Positions 25,904 to 34,177 of a stretch of DNA of 64,000 bases are shown piece by piece (the first letter of the stretch is position 1; every line of letters starts with the position of its first letter). A model generated the notes under the pieces. The model ran no database searches. It was not told the DNA's origin and saw only the letters and a list, made by a program, of their open reading frames with translations. The DNA comes from JBEKCD01 sp050015055 (lineage in GTDB: Archaea > Thermoproteota > Bathyarchaeia > Bathyarchaeales > Bathycorpusculaceae). Both the position numbers and the translations under genes were made by a program. The stretch lies in the NCBI GenBank assembly GCA_050015055.1, contig JBEKCD010000008.1:40401-104400 (forward strand), read 5' to 3'.

Positions 25904-26062
25904 GTGCCACACGTCGTATTCGATGAAGACTTGAGCTGCATTGAAAAGCAAATCGCCGAAATCAAGAACGAACTCTCAAGCATAGAGAACATTATCAAAC
26001 AGATCCGCGGTGAAGAGCAAAAGAAAACTCACACAAAGTTGAAGACCAAAATTCAAACATAG
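25904..26062 (+). CDS. Small coiled-coil protein, MPHV type, copy 2
   Basis: 52 residues from GTG 25904 with AAGGGA 6 bases upstream. The start (V/M)PHVVFDEDLSCIEKQIAE matches copy 1 (MPHVIWDEDLDEIQ), followed by a heptad-like helix (IKNELSSIENIIKQI) and a Lys-rich tail. A paralogous pair of very short genes about 200 bases apart; the shared N-terminal box argues that both are real. Function unknown. Confidence 0.6.
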   Translation: MPHVVFDEDLSCIEKQIAEIKNELSSIENIIKQIRGEEQKKTHTKLKTKIQT

Positions 26063-26148
26063 CGCGCTTTCATTTGTGTGTCAATATCAGTAGCGAAAGA
26101 TATTTGTGTTTAGTCGACTAAACAGTGAATTTCTGAGCGTGTATTTTG

Positions 26149-27174
26149 ATGCAGAGGAAGGAGATTCTCCGAGAGCCAGTGAAGCATGTGAAGATTAACG
26201 GAACACTTACTGTCGACCAGCTTATCAAGCAGTTCAAGAATTCAGGATCCTTCGAGGCTGGTAGACTCGCGAGGGCTTGTGACATCTATGAGCGGATGTT
26301 GCGTGACCAGAAATGCACTGTGTTCTTGGGTTTAGCCGGAGCTGTCGTCCCTGCTGGGATGCGGACGTTGATTGCGGACATGATACGGGAAAACCTGATC
26401 GACGTGGTCGTGACGACGGGCGCAAACATGGTTCATGATACAGTTGAAGCGTTGGGTGGTCACCACTATAAAGGCCACTGGAACGTTGACGACTACCTGC
26501 TCTACAAGAACCACACTTACCGAATTTACGATGTTTTCGTGCCAGAAGAGGACTTCATAAGGCTGGACATGAAACTTGTGGAAATGTACGACGAAATAGC
26601 GGCTGAATACAAGGGAAAAAGTTTGTCCTCAAGAGATTTCGCTCGGGAAGTGGGCAGAAGGCTCGCAGATTCGAACTCAATTTTGCGCGCGGCATACGAA
26701 GCGAAAGCACCAATCTTCATTCCTGCCGTGCGCGACTCAGAATTTGGCTATATATACTATCTTCACGCTTCCAGAAAAAGCTTCAAGAACACTTTGGTGG
26801 TCGACGCTTTCAAAGACGTGCCTGAGATAATCAGCGTCTGCAAGAAATCTTCAAGAAACGGCATGATAATCATTGGGGGCGGAGTGCCGAGGAACACGAT
26901 ACAATCGGCTGCCCTCGCAACAAAGTCAGGAATCGATTATGCCGTGGTGATAACCATGGACCGGCCGGAAACAGGAGGGCTGTCAGGGTCGACCTTGGAA
27001 GAAACGGTGAGCTGGGGAAAACTGAAGGGTCAAGCAGACAAAACTATGGTAATAGGCGAAGCTATGATGGTTTTTCCCATAATGGTGGCGTCGGTCATTG
27101 AACGGCTCGGCGAAGGTTTCAAGAGGCCGCCAAGATCAAAGAATGGAATGTTCAAGTCAGGAGGATCTGAATGA
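26149..27174 (+). CDS. dys: Deoxyhypusine synthase
   Basis: 341 residues. GLAGAVVPAGMRTLIADMIRE, VVTTGANMVHDTVEALGGHHY, HASRKSFKNTLVVDAFKDV, IIIGGGVPRN and MDRPETGGLSGSTLEETVSWGK are the NAD- and spermidine-binding motifs of deoxyhypusine synthase, which modifies a lysine of translation factor aIF5A. ATG 26149 is preferred to the adjacent TTG 26146. Overlaps the next gene by four bases (ATGA). Confidence 0.95.
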   Translation: MQRKEILREPVKHVKINGTLTVDQLIKQFKNSGSFEAGRLARACDIYERMLRDQKCTVFLGLAGAVVPAGMRTLIADMIRENLIDVVVTTGANMVHDTVEALGGHHYKGHWNVDDYLLYKNHTYRIYDVFVPEEDFIRLDMKLVEMYDEIAAEYKGKSLSSRDFAREVGRRLADSNSILRAAYEAKAPIFIPAVRDSEFGYIYYLHASRKSFKNTLVVDAFKDVPEIISVCKKSSRNGMIIIGGGVPRNTIQSAALATKSGIDYAVVITMDRPETGGLSGSTLEETVSWGKLKGQADKTMVIGEAMMVFPIMVASVIERLGEGFKRPPRSKNGMFKSGGSE

Positions 27175-27377
27175 AGAAGAAAGCTTCTGACAAGCGTAAG
27201 GTCTGCGGCAACTGCACCAGCCACAACGCCTACAACTACCCGGACCAAGTGTTCTGCACAAGGCGCTTTTTGAAAAACAAGAATCCAATAGTGCAGACTC
27301 TTTCGTGCTGTGAGGAATACTATCCGAGTGCTCAAGAGTGCAACTGCATTACCGACGCAACAGACAGAAGAAAATAA
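27171..27377 (+). CDS. Small cysteine-rich (zinc-ribbon-like) protein
   Basis: 68 residues with seven Cys: KVCGNCTSH, QVFCTRRF, LSCCEEY, ECNC. A CxxC knuckle plus later Cys suggests a zinc or iron-sulfur site. It starts inside the dys stop codon (ATGA), so it is translationally coupled to deoxyhypusine synthase and may act in the same translation-related context. Family not recognised. Confidence 0.7.
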   Translation: MKKKASDKRKVCGNCTSHNAYNYPDQVFCTRRFLKNKNPIVQTLSCCEEYYPSAQECNCITDATDRRK

Positions 27378-27449
27378 CAATCCGGCTTCCTTGAAACCTA
27401 ACGCTAAAGTTATTATGAAGAAAGGCGAGTCTTTAACCCATTGCAACAG

Positions 27450-27522
27450 AGCCCGGTGGTGCAGTGGTCAAACATGGCGGCCTCTGGAGCCGCTGACGAG
27501 AGTTCGAATCTCTCCCGGGCTA
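27450..27522 (+). tRNA. tRNA-Gln (CTG)
   Basis: Acceptor AGCCCGG/CCGGGCT, anticodon arm GCGGC-CTCTGGA-GCCGC with anticodon CTG, T-arm GAGAG-TTCGAAT-CTCTC, discriminator A, and CCA encoded at 27523-27525. No intron. Confidence 0.95.
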
Positions 27523-27687
27523 CCAAAACAATCATGTTCTTGACGATCGTCGACTGACTGTCAGAAGGGCTTCGAACGAAAGACACGCTCAAACTTGGTA
27601 GCACGCGCGAATGATATCGGGCACTGCGCCCGTTTCAAGCAAGTTTTTTATATGAATTGCTTCTAAGGGAAGGAGTTAGGTGACTGC

Positions 27688-28053
27688 ATGGGACACTTGT
27701 GGCTGGGGGCTTTCGTCGGCTTTCTCTTGACTCTTGTTCTCGGATGGATGTTTCCAGGAATAGGACACGTAGTAGGCGGGTTGATCGGTGGGTTCGTGGC
27801 AGGGCTCATAGCTGGAGGGATGCTTAGAGGAGCGTTCGCGGGCTTTCTCGCAGGAATATTCGGCGGCATAATAATAGCGATACTAGCATTCATAGGCCTC
27901 ATAGTGGCAGGCGCGTTTACGGGCGGAGTTTTGGGCGGACTTCTTGGTGGCTTAGCCGGTGCGGCCGTCGGCTTCATAGCAATCATATTCGCCGCCTTCG
28001 GAGCACTTTTCTCGACTATCGGCGGATTCATAGGCGGATTGCTAACAAGATAG
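27688..28053 (+). CDS. Glycine-rich membrane protein (DUF5518-like)
   Basis: 121 residues, almost wholly hydrophobic, with about 35 Gly in repeated GG(x)2-3G patterns over four predicted spans (GHVVGGLIGGFVAGLIAGG, AGIFGGIIIAILAFIGLIV, GGVLGGLLGGLAGAAVGF). This matches the DUF5518-type archaeal membrane proteins of unknown function. AGGTGA lies 5 bases before ATG. Single gene. Confidence 0.75.
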   Translation: MGHLWLGAFVGFLLTLVLGWMFPGIGHVVGGLIGGFVAGLIAGGMLRGAFAGFLAGIFGGIIIAILAFIGLIVAGAFTGGVLGGLLGGLAGAAVGFIAIIFAAFGALFSTIGGFIGGLLTR

Positions 28054-28120
28054 AGAATCCCTCTTTTTTTGTTCGTCAAAAAGAACTTATAAGCTGAGTA
28101 CGGAGAATGTCGCTTGGACG

Positions 28121-29266
28121 ATGATGTTACCGACAGAAGAGAAGAGCAGTCTTGGCATCCTCCAGCCGATGATAGGCGCATGGTACGAGTCTTTGGAAAA
28201 CCCTCAGAAGGCCCAGAGAGAAGCCCTGTCGAAGCTGTTGAAGGAATATCGGAAGACTCGCTACGGAAAAAGCCACGGCGCATCTGAAACTCTGGAAATC
28301 GAAGCATACAGGAAGAATTTCCCGACCATGGAATACCGGGGACTTCAACCACTCTTGGATGAGATTAAGAAAGGCAATTATGACGCGATTCTTCCTGAGC
28401 CGCTAGCTTGCTGGGTCATGACTAGAGGTTCAACTGGCCCTGCGAAAGTGTTGCCTGCAACGAAGACGCATCTGGAACAAATCTTCACCTGCGGAGCCAG
28501 AGGACTGATTAACCACGTTCTGCGAACCAAGGACTTTGAACTTCTCGCGGGAAGGATTCTCAACCTCAACTTCCCTTCGAACGTTCACACGATGGTTGTG
28601 GACGGAAGTACAATGAGCTACGGATACAGTTCAGGCACGTACGCCAGACTCAACCCCGCGCTTGACTCCGTCAGCCTCATACCTCGTCAGGAAGACATCG
28701 ACGCTCTGGGCACAGGAATCAAGAAGCAAGACTGGGAAAAGAGGTTCGAGCTTGCGTACCAACAAGCCCTAAACGCGAACGTAACCGCCGCAATAGGAGT
28801 TACCCCCGTAATTCTGTCTTTCGCAAGGTACGTTAACCAAAAACACGGAAAGAAACCCAAGGAATTGTGGAATCTGCGTGCTCTTTTTTGCACGAGCGTG
28901 CGGAAGATCCAGTTCAAATACGCGCCCGTGCTCAAGAAATACTTCGGGCAAGTCCCCGTGGTTGAGATCTATAGCGCAACTGAAGGCGTTTTTGCGCAGC
29001 AGCTAGACGAGTTGCCATACGTGACGCCAAACTATGATACGTACTTCTTCGAAGTCGAAACTGGCAAGGGCACAAAAATGCTGCATGAACTCAACCGCGG
29101 CGAGTGGGGTCGCTTGGTCGTGTCGTCGTGTATTCTTCCGAGATACCGAATCGGCGACATGGTGGAGTCCGCTGGAAAAAGCTACTTCCGCATCTTTGGC
29201 AGAGACAAGACATCGACGCTTCTGGAGCATCGACTCTATCGGCTGTTTTTCGGAAGGTTCACCTAG
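28121..29266 (+). CDS. GH3-family acyl-adenylating enzyme, short form
   Basis: 381 residues. RYGKSHGASE, FPTMEYRGLQPLLDEIKKG, VMTRGSTGPAKVLPATKTHLE (the P-loop-like adenylation motif), VEIYSATEGVFAQQ and YRIGDMVES match the GH3/auxin-responsive family of ANL acyl-acid ligases. Plant enzymes link acids to amino acids; archaeal roles are unknown. The protein ends just after IFGRDK, where longer GH3 members continue with about 150 residues of C-terminal domain, so it is short or truncated. Its end overlaps the convergent gene by 4 bases. Confidence 0.82.
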   Translation: MMLPTEEKSSLGILQPMIGAWYESLENPQKAQREALSKLLKEYRKTRYGKSHGASETLEIEAYRKNFPTMEYRGLQPLLDEIKKGNYDAILPEPLACWVMTRGSTGPAKVLPATKTHLEQIFTCGARGLINHVLRTKDFELLAGRILNLNFPSNVHTMVVDGSTMSYGYSSGTYARLNPALDSVSLIPRQEDIDALGTGIKKQDWEKRFELAYQQALNANVTAAIGVTPVILSFARYVNQKHGKKPKELWNLRALFCTSVRKIQFKYAPVLKKYFGQVPVVEIYSATEGVFAQQLDELPYVTPNYDTYFFEVETGKGTKMLHELNRGEWGRLVVSSCILPRYRIGDMVESAGKSYFRIFGRDKTSTLLEHRLYRLFFGRFT

Positions 29267-29655
29267 GTTCTTGGATGCCTGCGACCCGCCATTATTACAC
29301 CGTAAATGCCGCCCACGATAATGAGCACCCCAATCAAGACAAAGAACAGAGCCCACAGTACTGCGACATCATAGCTGGTGGTGGCTCTTAGATAAAGGGC
29401 CGCACCAATGAACAGCAGAATCACACCGCCTATCAACGGACCCATGAAGCCGTACTCATGCTTCTCATGCTTCTCGCTCTTCTCCCTTTTCTCATGTTTT
29501 TCGGATTTCTCTTCCGTTTTTTCGTCTCGGCGGTACGCTGGTCTCGTCTCAGGAGTGACGGTAGCGGCTTTTTCGAGGTTGAGCGGAGCTCCGCATTTCG
29601 GGCAGAAGCTCATCTCTCCCTCAACTTTGCTGCCACATTTCGGACAATATGACAT
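29263..29655 (-). CDS. Membrane protein with N-terminal double zinc ribbon
   Basis: 130 residues. YCPKCGSKVEGEMSFCPKCGAPL forms a zinc ribbon. A repetitive Glu/Lys/His linker follows (EKSEKHEKREKSEKHEKHE), then two membrane spans (LIGGVILLFIGAALYL, VLWALFFVLIGVLIIVGGI). ATG 29655 has AGGTGA 5 bases upstream and is preferred to GTG 29664. A TATA-like ttttaaata lies near 29697-29706. Convergent with the GH3 gene. The role is unknown; such proteins are common in archaea. Confidence 0.75.
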   Translation of the reverse strand: MSYCPKCGSKVEGEMSFCPKCGAPLNLEKAATVTPETRPAYRRDEKTEEKSEKHEKREKSEKHEKHEYGFMGPLIGGVILLFIGAALYLRATTSYDVAVLWALFFVLIGVLIIVGGIYGVIMAGRRHPRT

Positions 29656-29777
29656 ATCACTCACCTTGATGCATTCACAATGCTATTTGAATATTGAGTA
29701 TTTAAAACATATCCACGAAAGAGGTCGAAAAATGTTATATACATTCATAGAGCACAGTGTGACTAGAGGTAAGCAAA

Positions 29778-30293
29778 TTGAATCAAGGTTCAAGAGGATA
29801 TACTCGTAGACATTATGAAGGAATACTCAGTGCCATTTCCGTAGGATTCTTCCTGATCCTCATCGGCACAATGTTCGTAACCACGCCTAACCTTCTCGAC
29901 AAGGTGGTCACGTTTCTCAGTCACTTCAACGTAGTTCAGGTTGGAAACACAAACATATACGTTCCCGCCCCCGAACATCTTGGAGACCACATAGACGTGT
30001 ACCTGGCTGCGCGAGAGTTCAGCCTAGTCTGGGGAGTTTTCCTCATCGCCATGCTGGGAGCAAGATTCCTATTGGATTCGCCCTTACGCAGAAAGGCCGA
30101 AAACATCGGGGACATCGTGTTCTGGCTGGGCGCCACGTACCTGATTCAGACATTTCTTGTCGCACCTACCCAAACATCCGCCATCGACGTTACGAAATGG
30201 TTTGAGTTTTGGGCTGCTGTAGTAATGTTCATCGGCGTTTCGCTCATTGCCAGGGCGATTTTTCTGGCTGCTGTCAGAGCAAGAAATATCTGA
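29778..30293 (+). CDS. Four-span membrane protein, unknown function
   Basis: 171 residues. Spans: AISVGFFLILIGTMFV, SLVWGVFLIAMLGARFLL, NIGDIVFWLGATYLIQTFLV, FWAAVVMFIGVSLIARAIFLAA. An extracellular loop of about 40 residues follows span 1. GAGGT lies 7 bases before TTG 29778, and a TATA (gttatatac, 29733-29741) lies about 40 bases upstream. Family not recognised. Confidence 0.7.
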   Translation: MNQGSRGYTRRHYEGILSAISVGFFLILIGTMFVTTPNLLDKVVTFLSHFNVVQVGNTNIYVPAPEHLGDHIDVYLAAREFSLVWGVFLIAMLGARFLLDSPLRRKAENIGDIVFWLGATYLIQTFLVAPTQTSAIDVTKWFEFWAAVVMFIGVSLIARAIFLAAVRARNI

Positions 30294-30337
30294 AAGACAA
30301 AGCCGCAAAAGAGTGACAAAAGGCTTCGGTGACGCCT

Positions 30338-30745
30338 ATGCCAATTGAGTATTTCGAAGCTCCAGACGTCAAGAAACTTGCGGACGAAATCGCAGACAGC
30401 CTAGACCTTTTCCACGTTGTCCAGCAGTTCGTGTTCTGCGTCAGGAGCAGAGGATCAGCGTCCAAACGTACCATTGCTCGAATTCATGGTTTTGGCAGAA
30501 TATGGCAAGAGACACTTAATCTCCCACCCTCCTATGTGATAGAAGTCATTTCTGAGCGGTACGACAGGTTGACCGTAGAAGACAGGGAAAAAACCATCAT
30601 TCACGAACTCCTGCACATTCCCAACGGTTTCACCGGAGGGTTCCGTCCTCACAAAGGGTACATAGACCATGAAATCGTTGAAAGCCTCCACAGAACATTT
30701 AAGAAACAAAGCGCATCCAGAAAGCAAGTCTTTGACAAGCGTTGA
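30338..30745 (+). CDS. Putative zinc metallopeptidase (HELLH)
   Basis: 135 residues. IIHELLHIPNGFTGGFRPHKGYIDHE holds the HExxH motif (His89, Glu90, His93) and a downstream His/Asp that can complete a zinc site. The N-terminal part (VQQFVFCVRSRGSASKRTIA) matches a conserved family of small archaeal and phage putative metallopeptidases. GGTGA lies 6 bases before ATG 30338; the GTG at 30329 is an alternative. No signal peptide, so it is cytoplasmic. The substrate is unknown. Confidence 0.78.
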   Translation: MPIEYFEAPDVKKLADEIADSLDLFHVVQQFVFCVRSRGSASKRTIARIHGFGRIWQETLNLPPSYVIEVISERYDRLTVEDREKTIIHELLHIPNGFTGGFRPHKGYIDHEIVESLHRTFKKQSASRKQVFDKR

Positions 30746-30816
30746 GAAGGCAGTCAATCGCACTGCTTCGGGAAATGCGTGAAGTTGCTTGACGGGTCAA
30801 GAGGCGAAAAAGTCGA

Positions 30817-32445
30817 ATGAAATACTGTATGAAGAGTCTTAAACACAATGGGATTTACGTTCCGCCTTATGAGTACCAAGGCTTGTCGGTTAAGGTGCAC
30901 GGGCAAACTGTGAAACTCAGCCCAGCGACTGAACAAATGGCCACAGCTTGGGCAAGGAAGAAACTCTCTGTAACCTCTCCTCCTGACAAGCTTTTCTACA
31001 GAAACTTTGTCGAAGATTTTCTAAGAGCGCTGAACTCCGAAAACCCTTCTCAGGGATTTCTGAAAGACTTCACCGTTAGCCATGTAAAGAGCTTGGAAAG
31101 AGACGATGGCGAATGGGTGATCAACGGAAGACTGAAGGATGATGCGGAAGTCGATTTCTCCGAGGTTACAGAGCATGTGTTGAGGGAGCAGCAGAAGAAG
31201 CTGAGTATGACGAAAGAAGAGAAGAAAAAGATCGCCGCCGAGAGAAAAGCGCGAAGGGAAGGTTTGAAGGAAAAGTACGGCTTTGCAACGGTTGATGTTA
31301 GAAAGTTAGAGATCGCGAACTGGACGGCGGAGCCCTCGTGCATTTTTGCGGGCAGAGGAGATCATCCAAGAAGAGGAAAGTGGAAGCAAGGTCCGAAAGA
31401 GGAAGACATCATCCTGAACCTTTCTGACCCGAGGTTCAGACCAGCTGGAAGCTGGAAGACTGTCGTATGGGAACCGGAAAAGATGTACATCGCCAAATGG
31501 GAGGACAAGCTCTCAGGGAAGATGAAGTACGTTTGGTTCTCAGACTCCGCATTCCTGAAACAGAAGATGGAGAAAGAGAAGTTCAAGAAAGCAGAGAAAC
31601 TTGACAAAGAGATTCCGAAAGTGGAAGAGCACATAATGAAAAGCTTGAACTCCGAAGACTTGGAGAGAAGAAAAATCGCAACCGTGTGCTGGCTCATTCT
31701 CAAGGTGAACATTAGGGTGGGAGACGAAAAGGACCCTGGGGAAGCGGACACCGTGGGAGCCATAACCCTGAGGCCAGAGCACATCAAGATTGAGGGGAAC
31801 CTGCTGAATTTTGACTTTCTAGGGAAAGACTGCGTAAGATGGGAAAAGAAAATTGAGGCCCCTCCAATGGTCATCAGAAACATTCAGGAGTTCTCGAAGC
31901 AGAACAGCGAGTACCTGTTCGCGGGGACGAACTCTAGGAAAGTGTCCAGGTTTCTTTCGCAGAAAATGGAAGGCTTGACGGCGAAGGTGTTCAGAACTTG
32001 GAGGTGCACGCAAACGGTTAGCAGAAGCCTGGAAGACTGCAAAGTCAAGAAAGCAGATACCGACTACCTCAAACAGTTCTGCGCCAAAATGGCAAACCTA
32101 GAGGCCGCCAAAATCGCCAATCACAAGCGAAAGATTCCACCCAACTTTGATGAAAGGCTGAAAAAGAAGGAAGCGAGAGTAAAAGAGCTTGAACTGAAGC
32201 TCAAGGAAAAAGAGAAGGAAGGAAAGAAAACCGAGGCTTCGGTCAGAAGCTTGGAGAAGACGAAGCTTGACGTGAGACTAACGAAGGAAACACAAGAGTA
32301 TAACTTGGGAACTTCTCTCAAATCCTACATCGACCCTATGGTCTACGTGAAGTGGGCCTGCAGAATGGACTTCCCATTGGACAAACTGTACCCAAAGACA
32401 TTGAGAAAAAAGTTCAGCTGGGCACTGGGCGCAGAATGTAAATGA
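30817..32445 (+). CDS. topIB: DNA topoisomerase IB, eukaryotic type
   Basis: 542 residues. The core domain starts LKHNGIYVPPYEYQG. WEDKLSGKMKYVWFSDSAFLKQ, INIRVGDEKD-like NIRVGDEKDPGEADTVGAITLR, FLGKDCVRWEK and KVFRTWRCTQTVSR follow. A Lys/Glu coiled linker (residues about 430-480) precedes YNLGTSLKSYIDP with catalytic Tyr504. Topo IB nicks one DNA strand and relaxes supercoils of both signs. In archaea it is typical of Thaumarchaeota, Bathyarchaeia and relatives, which helps place this genome. Confidence 0.95.
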   Translation: MKYCMKSLKHNGIYVPPYEYQGLSVKVHGQTVKLSPATEQMATAWARKKLSVTSPPDKLFYRNFVEDFLRALNSENPSQGFLKDFTVSHVKSLERDDGEWVINGRLKDDAEVDFSEVTEHVLREQQKKLSMTKEEKKKIAAERKARREGLKEKYGFATVDVRKLEIANWTAEPSCIFAGRGDHPRRGKWKQGPKEEDIILNLSDPRFRPAGSWKTVVWEPEKMYIAKWEDKLSGKMKYVWFSDSAFLKQKMEKEKFKKAEKLDKEIPKVEEHIMKSLNSEDLERRKIATVCWLILKVNIRVGDEKDPGEADTVGAITLRPEHIKIEGNLLNFDFLGKDCVRWEKKIEAPPMVIRNIQEFSKQNSEYLFAGTNSRKVSRFLSQKMEGLTAKVFRTWRCTQTVSRSLEDCKVKKADTDYLKQFCAKMANLEAAKIANHKRKIPPNFDERLKKKEARVKELELKLKEKEKEGKKTEASVRSLEKTKLDVRLTKETQEYNLGTSLKSYIDPMVYVKWACRMDFPLDKLYPKTLRKKFSWALGAECK

Positions 32446-32523
32446 TTCCCAAGGGCCCAGCGTAGCCCTAGACCTCGAAGACTTGATGGTTGAACGACGC
32501 CGAGTTCATATTTCAGATGAGCA

Positions 32524-33111
32524 ATGCTGAAAAGCAATCTCCACAATGTTATCCGCGCGGTGTCTATGTCCAAGACCTGTGAATCTGCGTATCCAAAGGT
32601 GGTCAACGTCTACAGACAACGCTACCACAAAATGGCAAAGCCGGAGTACTTGAGGGACTTCAGGCATTGCGCCAAGGCTGTTCTGAAAGACCCCATTGAG
32701 GGCTTGGACTGGAAGGCTCTTCTGAGTTGGGAGCACCAGCATCTCGAATACACAAGAGAACAGCTCCCTAAGCGTAGAGCCGAGATGCCGATGGCCATCA
32801 TCAAACAAGCCAAGGGAAGGTGCGGAGAGTTCGCGCTCCTCTACAACGGGTTGCTCCTGGCAGACGCGTACAGGTGCCGAATAGTCATCGACTGTTCCGC
32901 TCTTCATGACAAGTCAAAAGCAGCGGCAGGTGATCACGTTTGGAACGAAGTTCGGGTCGATGGCGGGTGGATGCACGTAGATCCCACCGAAAGGAGGATC
33001 AACCAGCCGTTGATGTACGCTCAAGAGTGGAACAAAGACGTAAACTTGGTGTACGCGATTACCAAAAAAGCGATATTAGAAGTAACCGAAACCTACAGAA
33101 TCCGAACCTAG
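32524..33111 (+). CDS. Transglutaminase-like cysteine protease-fold protein
   Basis: 195 residues. GRCGEFALLYNGLLLA (Cys100), DHVWNEVRVDGGWMHVDPTE (His138, Asp153) form the Cys-His-Asp triad of the transglutaminase/peptide-N-glycanase fold. The N-terminal about 80 residues are a helical prodomain-like segment (RYHKMAKPEYLRDFRHCAK). Eukaryotic PNGase is the closest motif match (CGEF...HVWNEV). Activity may be protease, deamidase or deglycosylase. Follows topIB by 79 bases. Confidence 0.82.
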   Translation: MLKSNLHNVIRAVSMSKTCESAYPKVVNVYRQRYHKMAKPEYLRDFRHCAKAVLKDPIEGLDWKALLSWEHQHLEYTREQLPKRRAEMPMAIIKQAKGRCGEFALLYNGLLLADAYRCRIVIDCSALHDKSKAAAGDHVWNEVRVDGGWMHVDPTERRINQPLMYAQEWNKDVNLVYAITKKAILEVTETYRIRT

Positions 33112-33142
33112 AACCTTTTTTTTGCGCACGCTAAAGTGATAC

Positions 33143-33150
33143 TTTATAAT
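33143..33150 (+). promoter_or_regulatory. TATA box of the 43-codon gene
   Basis: TTTATAAT, about 50 bases before the TTG start at 33194. The expected transcription start is about 33172, leaving a leader of about 20 bases that carries AAGGAG. Confidence 0.5.
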
Positions 33151-33193
33151 CCCTGTCTGTTGTTATTATGCAATCCTAGAAAGGAGATGTAGC

Positions 33194-33325
33194 TTGAAGC
33201 GATCTACGAAAAAACAGAACAAGAAAAAGCGATTTTTGAAAAGATTGAAGAGTCAAGGAAAATGGAAACATGGAAAGAGTAACGTTGAAAAAGTAAGGAG
33301 AAGAATGGAAAGTCGCCAGGTTTGA
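33194..33325 (+). CDS. 43-residue highly basic protein
   Basis: TTG 33194 lies 7 bases after AAGGAG (33181-33186) and downstream of a good TATA box. The peptide (LKRSTKKQNKKKRFLKRLK, then SQGKWKHGKSNVEKVRRRM, ending ESRQV) has about 20 Lys/Arg and no acidic stretch, consistent with RNA, DNA or ribosome binding. It is too short for a sure family call. Promoter, ribosome binding site and clean frame together support a real gene. Confidence 0.6.
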   Translation: MKRSTKKQNKKKRFLKRLKSQGKWKHGKSNVEKVRRRMESRQV

Positions 33326-33533
33326 AAAACCAGAGACGGAAACATAGAACTTATGCCATCCATCATGTCTGAGAGATGGTGTGCATACGTGTTCCTAATA
33401 TGGTAAAAAGGGTCTTAAGACCGCTCTTGCACATACAGGTTCATTATGGATTTGTTTGATTAGTGTGTTTTGGCTCTGCCAAAGGAGCAAAAACAGTTTT
33501 ATGCCATTTCTTTCAAACGTCCAATCGGTCCTT

Positions 33534-33827
33534 TCACAGAGACTCTTTGCTTCTCTTTTTGCGAGGCTTATGTAGTGTGAAAGTGTGGCCTCTAACATCG
33601 ATTAGGGCGGATTCTGTTTGTTGAGCTGTTTTTGACGCAATGTCTACGACCCTCTCATCCCTAAGTGCACATCCCAATATTCTGACTTTCACTATTCTCT
33701 TTCTCTCCAACTGCCTAGAAATCTCATTCATCGTCTGCGGCGACGCCCCCTCCTTACCCACCCATATTGTCGGCTTCTCTGAACTTAGCTCACGCTTCAT
33801 TCGATTCCTCGCCTTGGACGATATCAT
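33534..33827 (-). CDS. YhbY-type CRM-domain RNA-binding protein
   Basis: 97 residues. KPTIWVGKEGASPQTMNEISRQLERKRIVKVRIL has the GKxG-type loop of the CRM (YhbY) fold, and ALIDVRGHTFTLHKPRKK is its last strand. YhbY proteins bind rRNA and help ribosome assembly. The tail is very basic. AAGGA precedes ATG 33827 by 4 bases; a second ATG is at 33800. Confidence 0.85.
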   Translation of the reverse strand: MISSKARNRMKRELSSEKPTIWVGKEGASPQTMNEISRQLERKRIVKVRILGCALRDERVVDIASKTAQQTESALIDVRGHTFTLHKPRKKRSKESL

Positions 33828-34177
33828 GTTTCCTTCCGTTCCTCCAGTCCTCAGTTAGCCCAGCATTCTAATGTCTAATCAGATCTTTGGAAGTATACAA
33901 AGCAATCGGAAAGAGCACGAATACTCAGTCGAAACGTGAGGGTTGAAATTCTCGCAGCAAACTCAACAAGAGCAAAACATATCAACGCAGTTGTGGACGG
34001 GTGTGGGTCAATACCCCCGTTTAACCCCTTCAGTCGTATATGTTCTCGTAATTTCATTCAGCTATAGGCCGTATAATGCCGCCGGCGCGTGCGCCAACCG
34101 CTGCGAAAGTTCGCTATCCTGTTCGGCTCATCCAAGCCCAGTAGAACAGAAACGCACGCGACTAATGTATGACGTTC
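33828..34177. other. Intergenic region, no gene seen
   Basis: Between the yhbY-like gene and TBP. Frames on the plus strand are antisense extensions of TBP. A cytosine run (tacccccgtttaacccc, about 34012-34028) is the only notable composition. Nothing else is supported. Confidence 0.5.

Noticed and set aside
27663..28352. 229-codon minus-strand frame rich in Pro and Ala
   Set aside because: Antisense of the glycine-rich membrane gene: Gly codons read as Pro/Ala.
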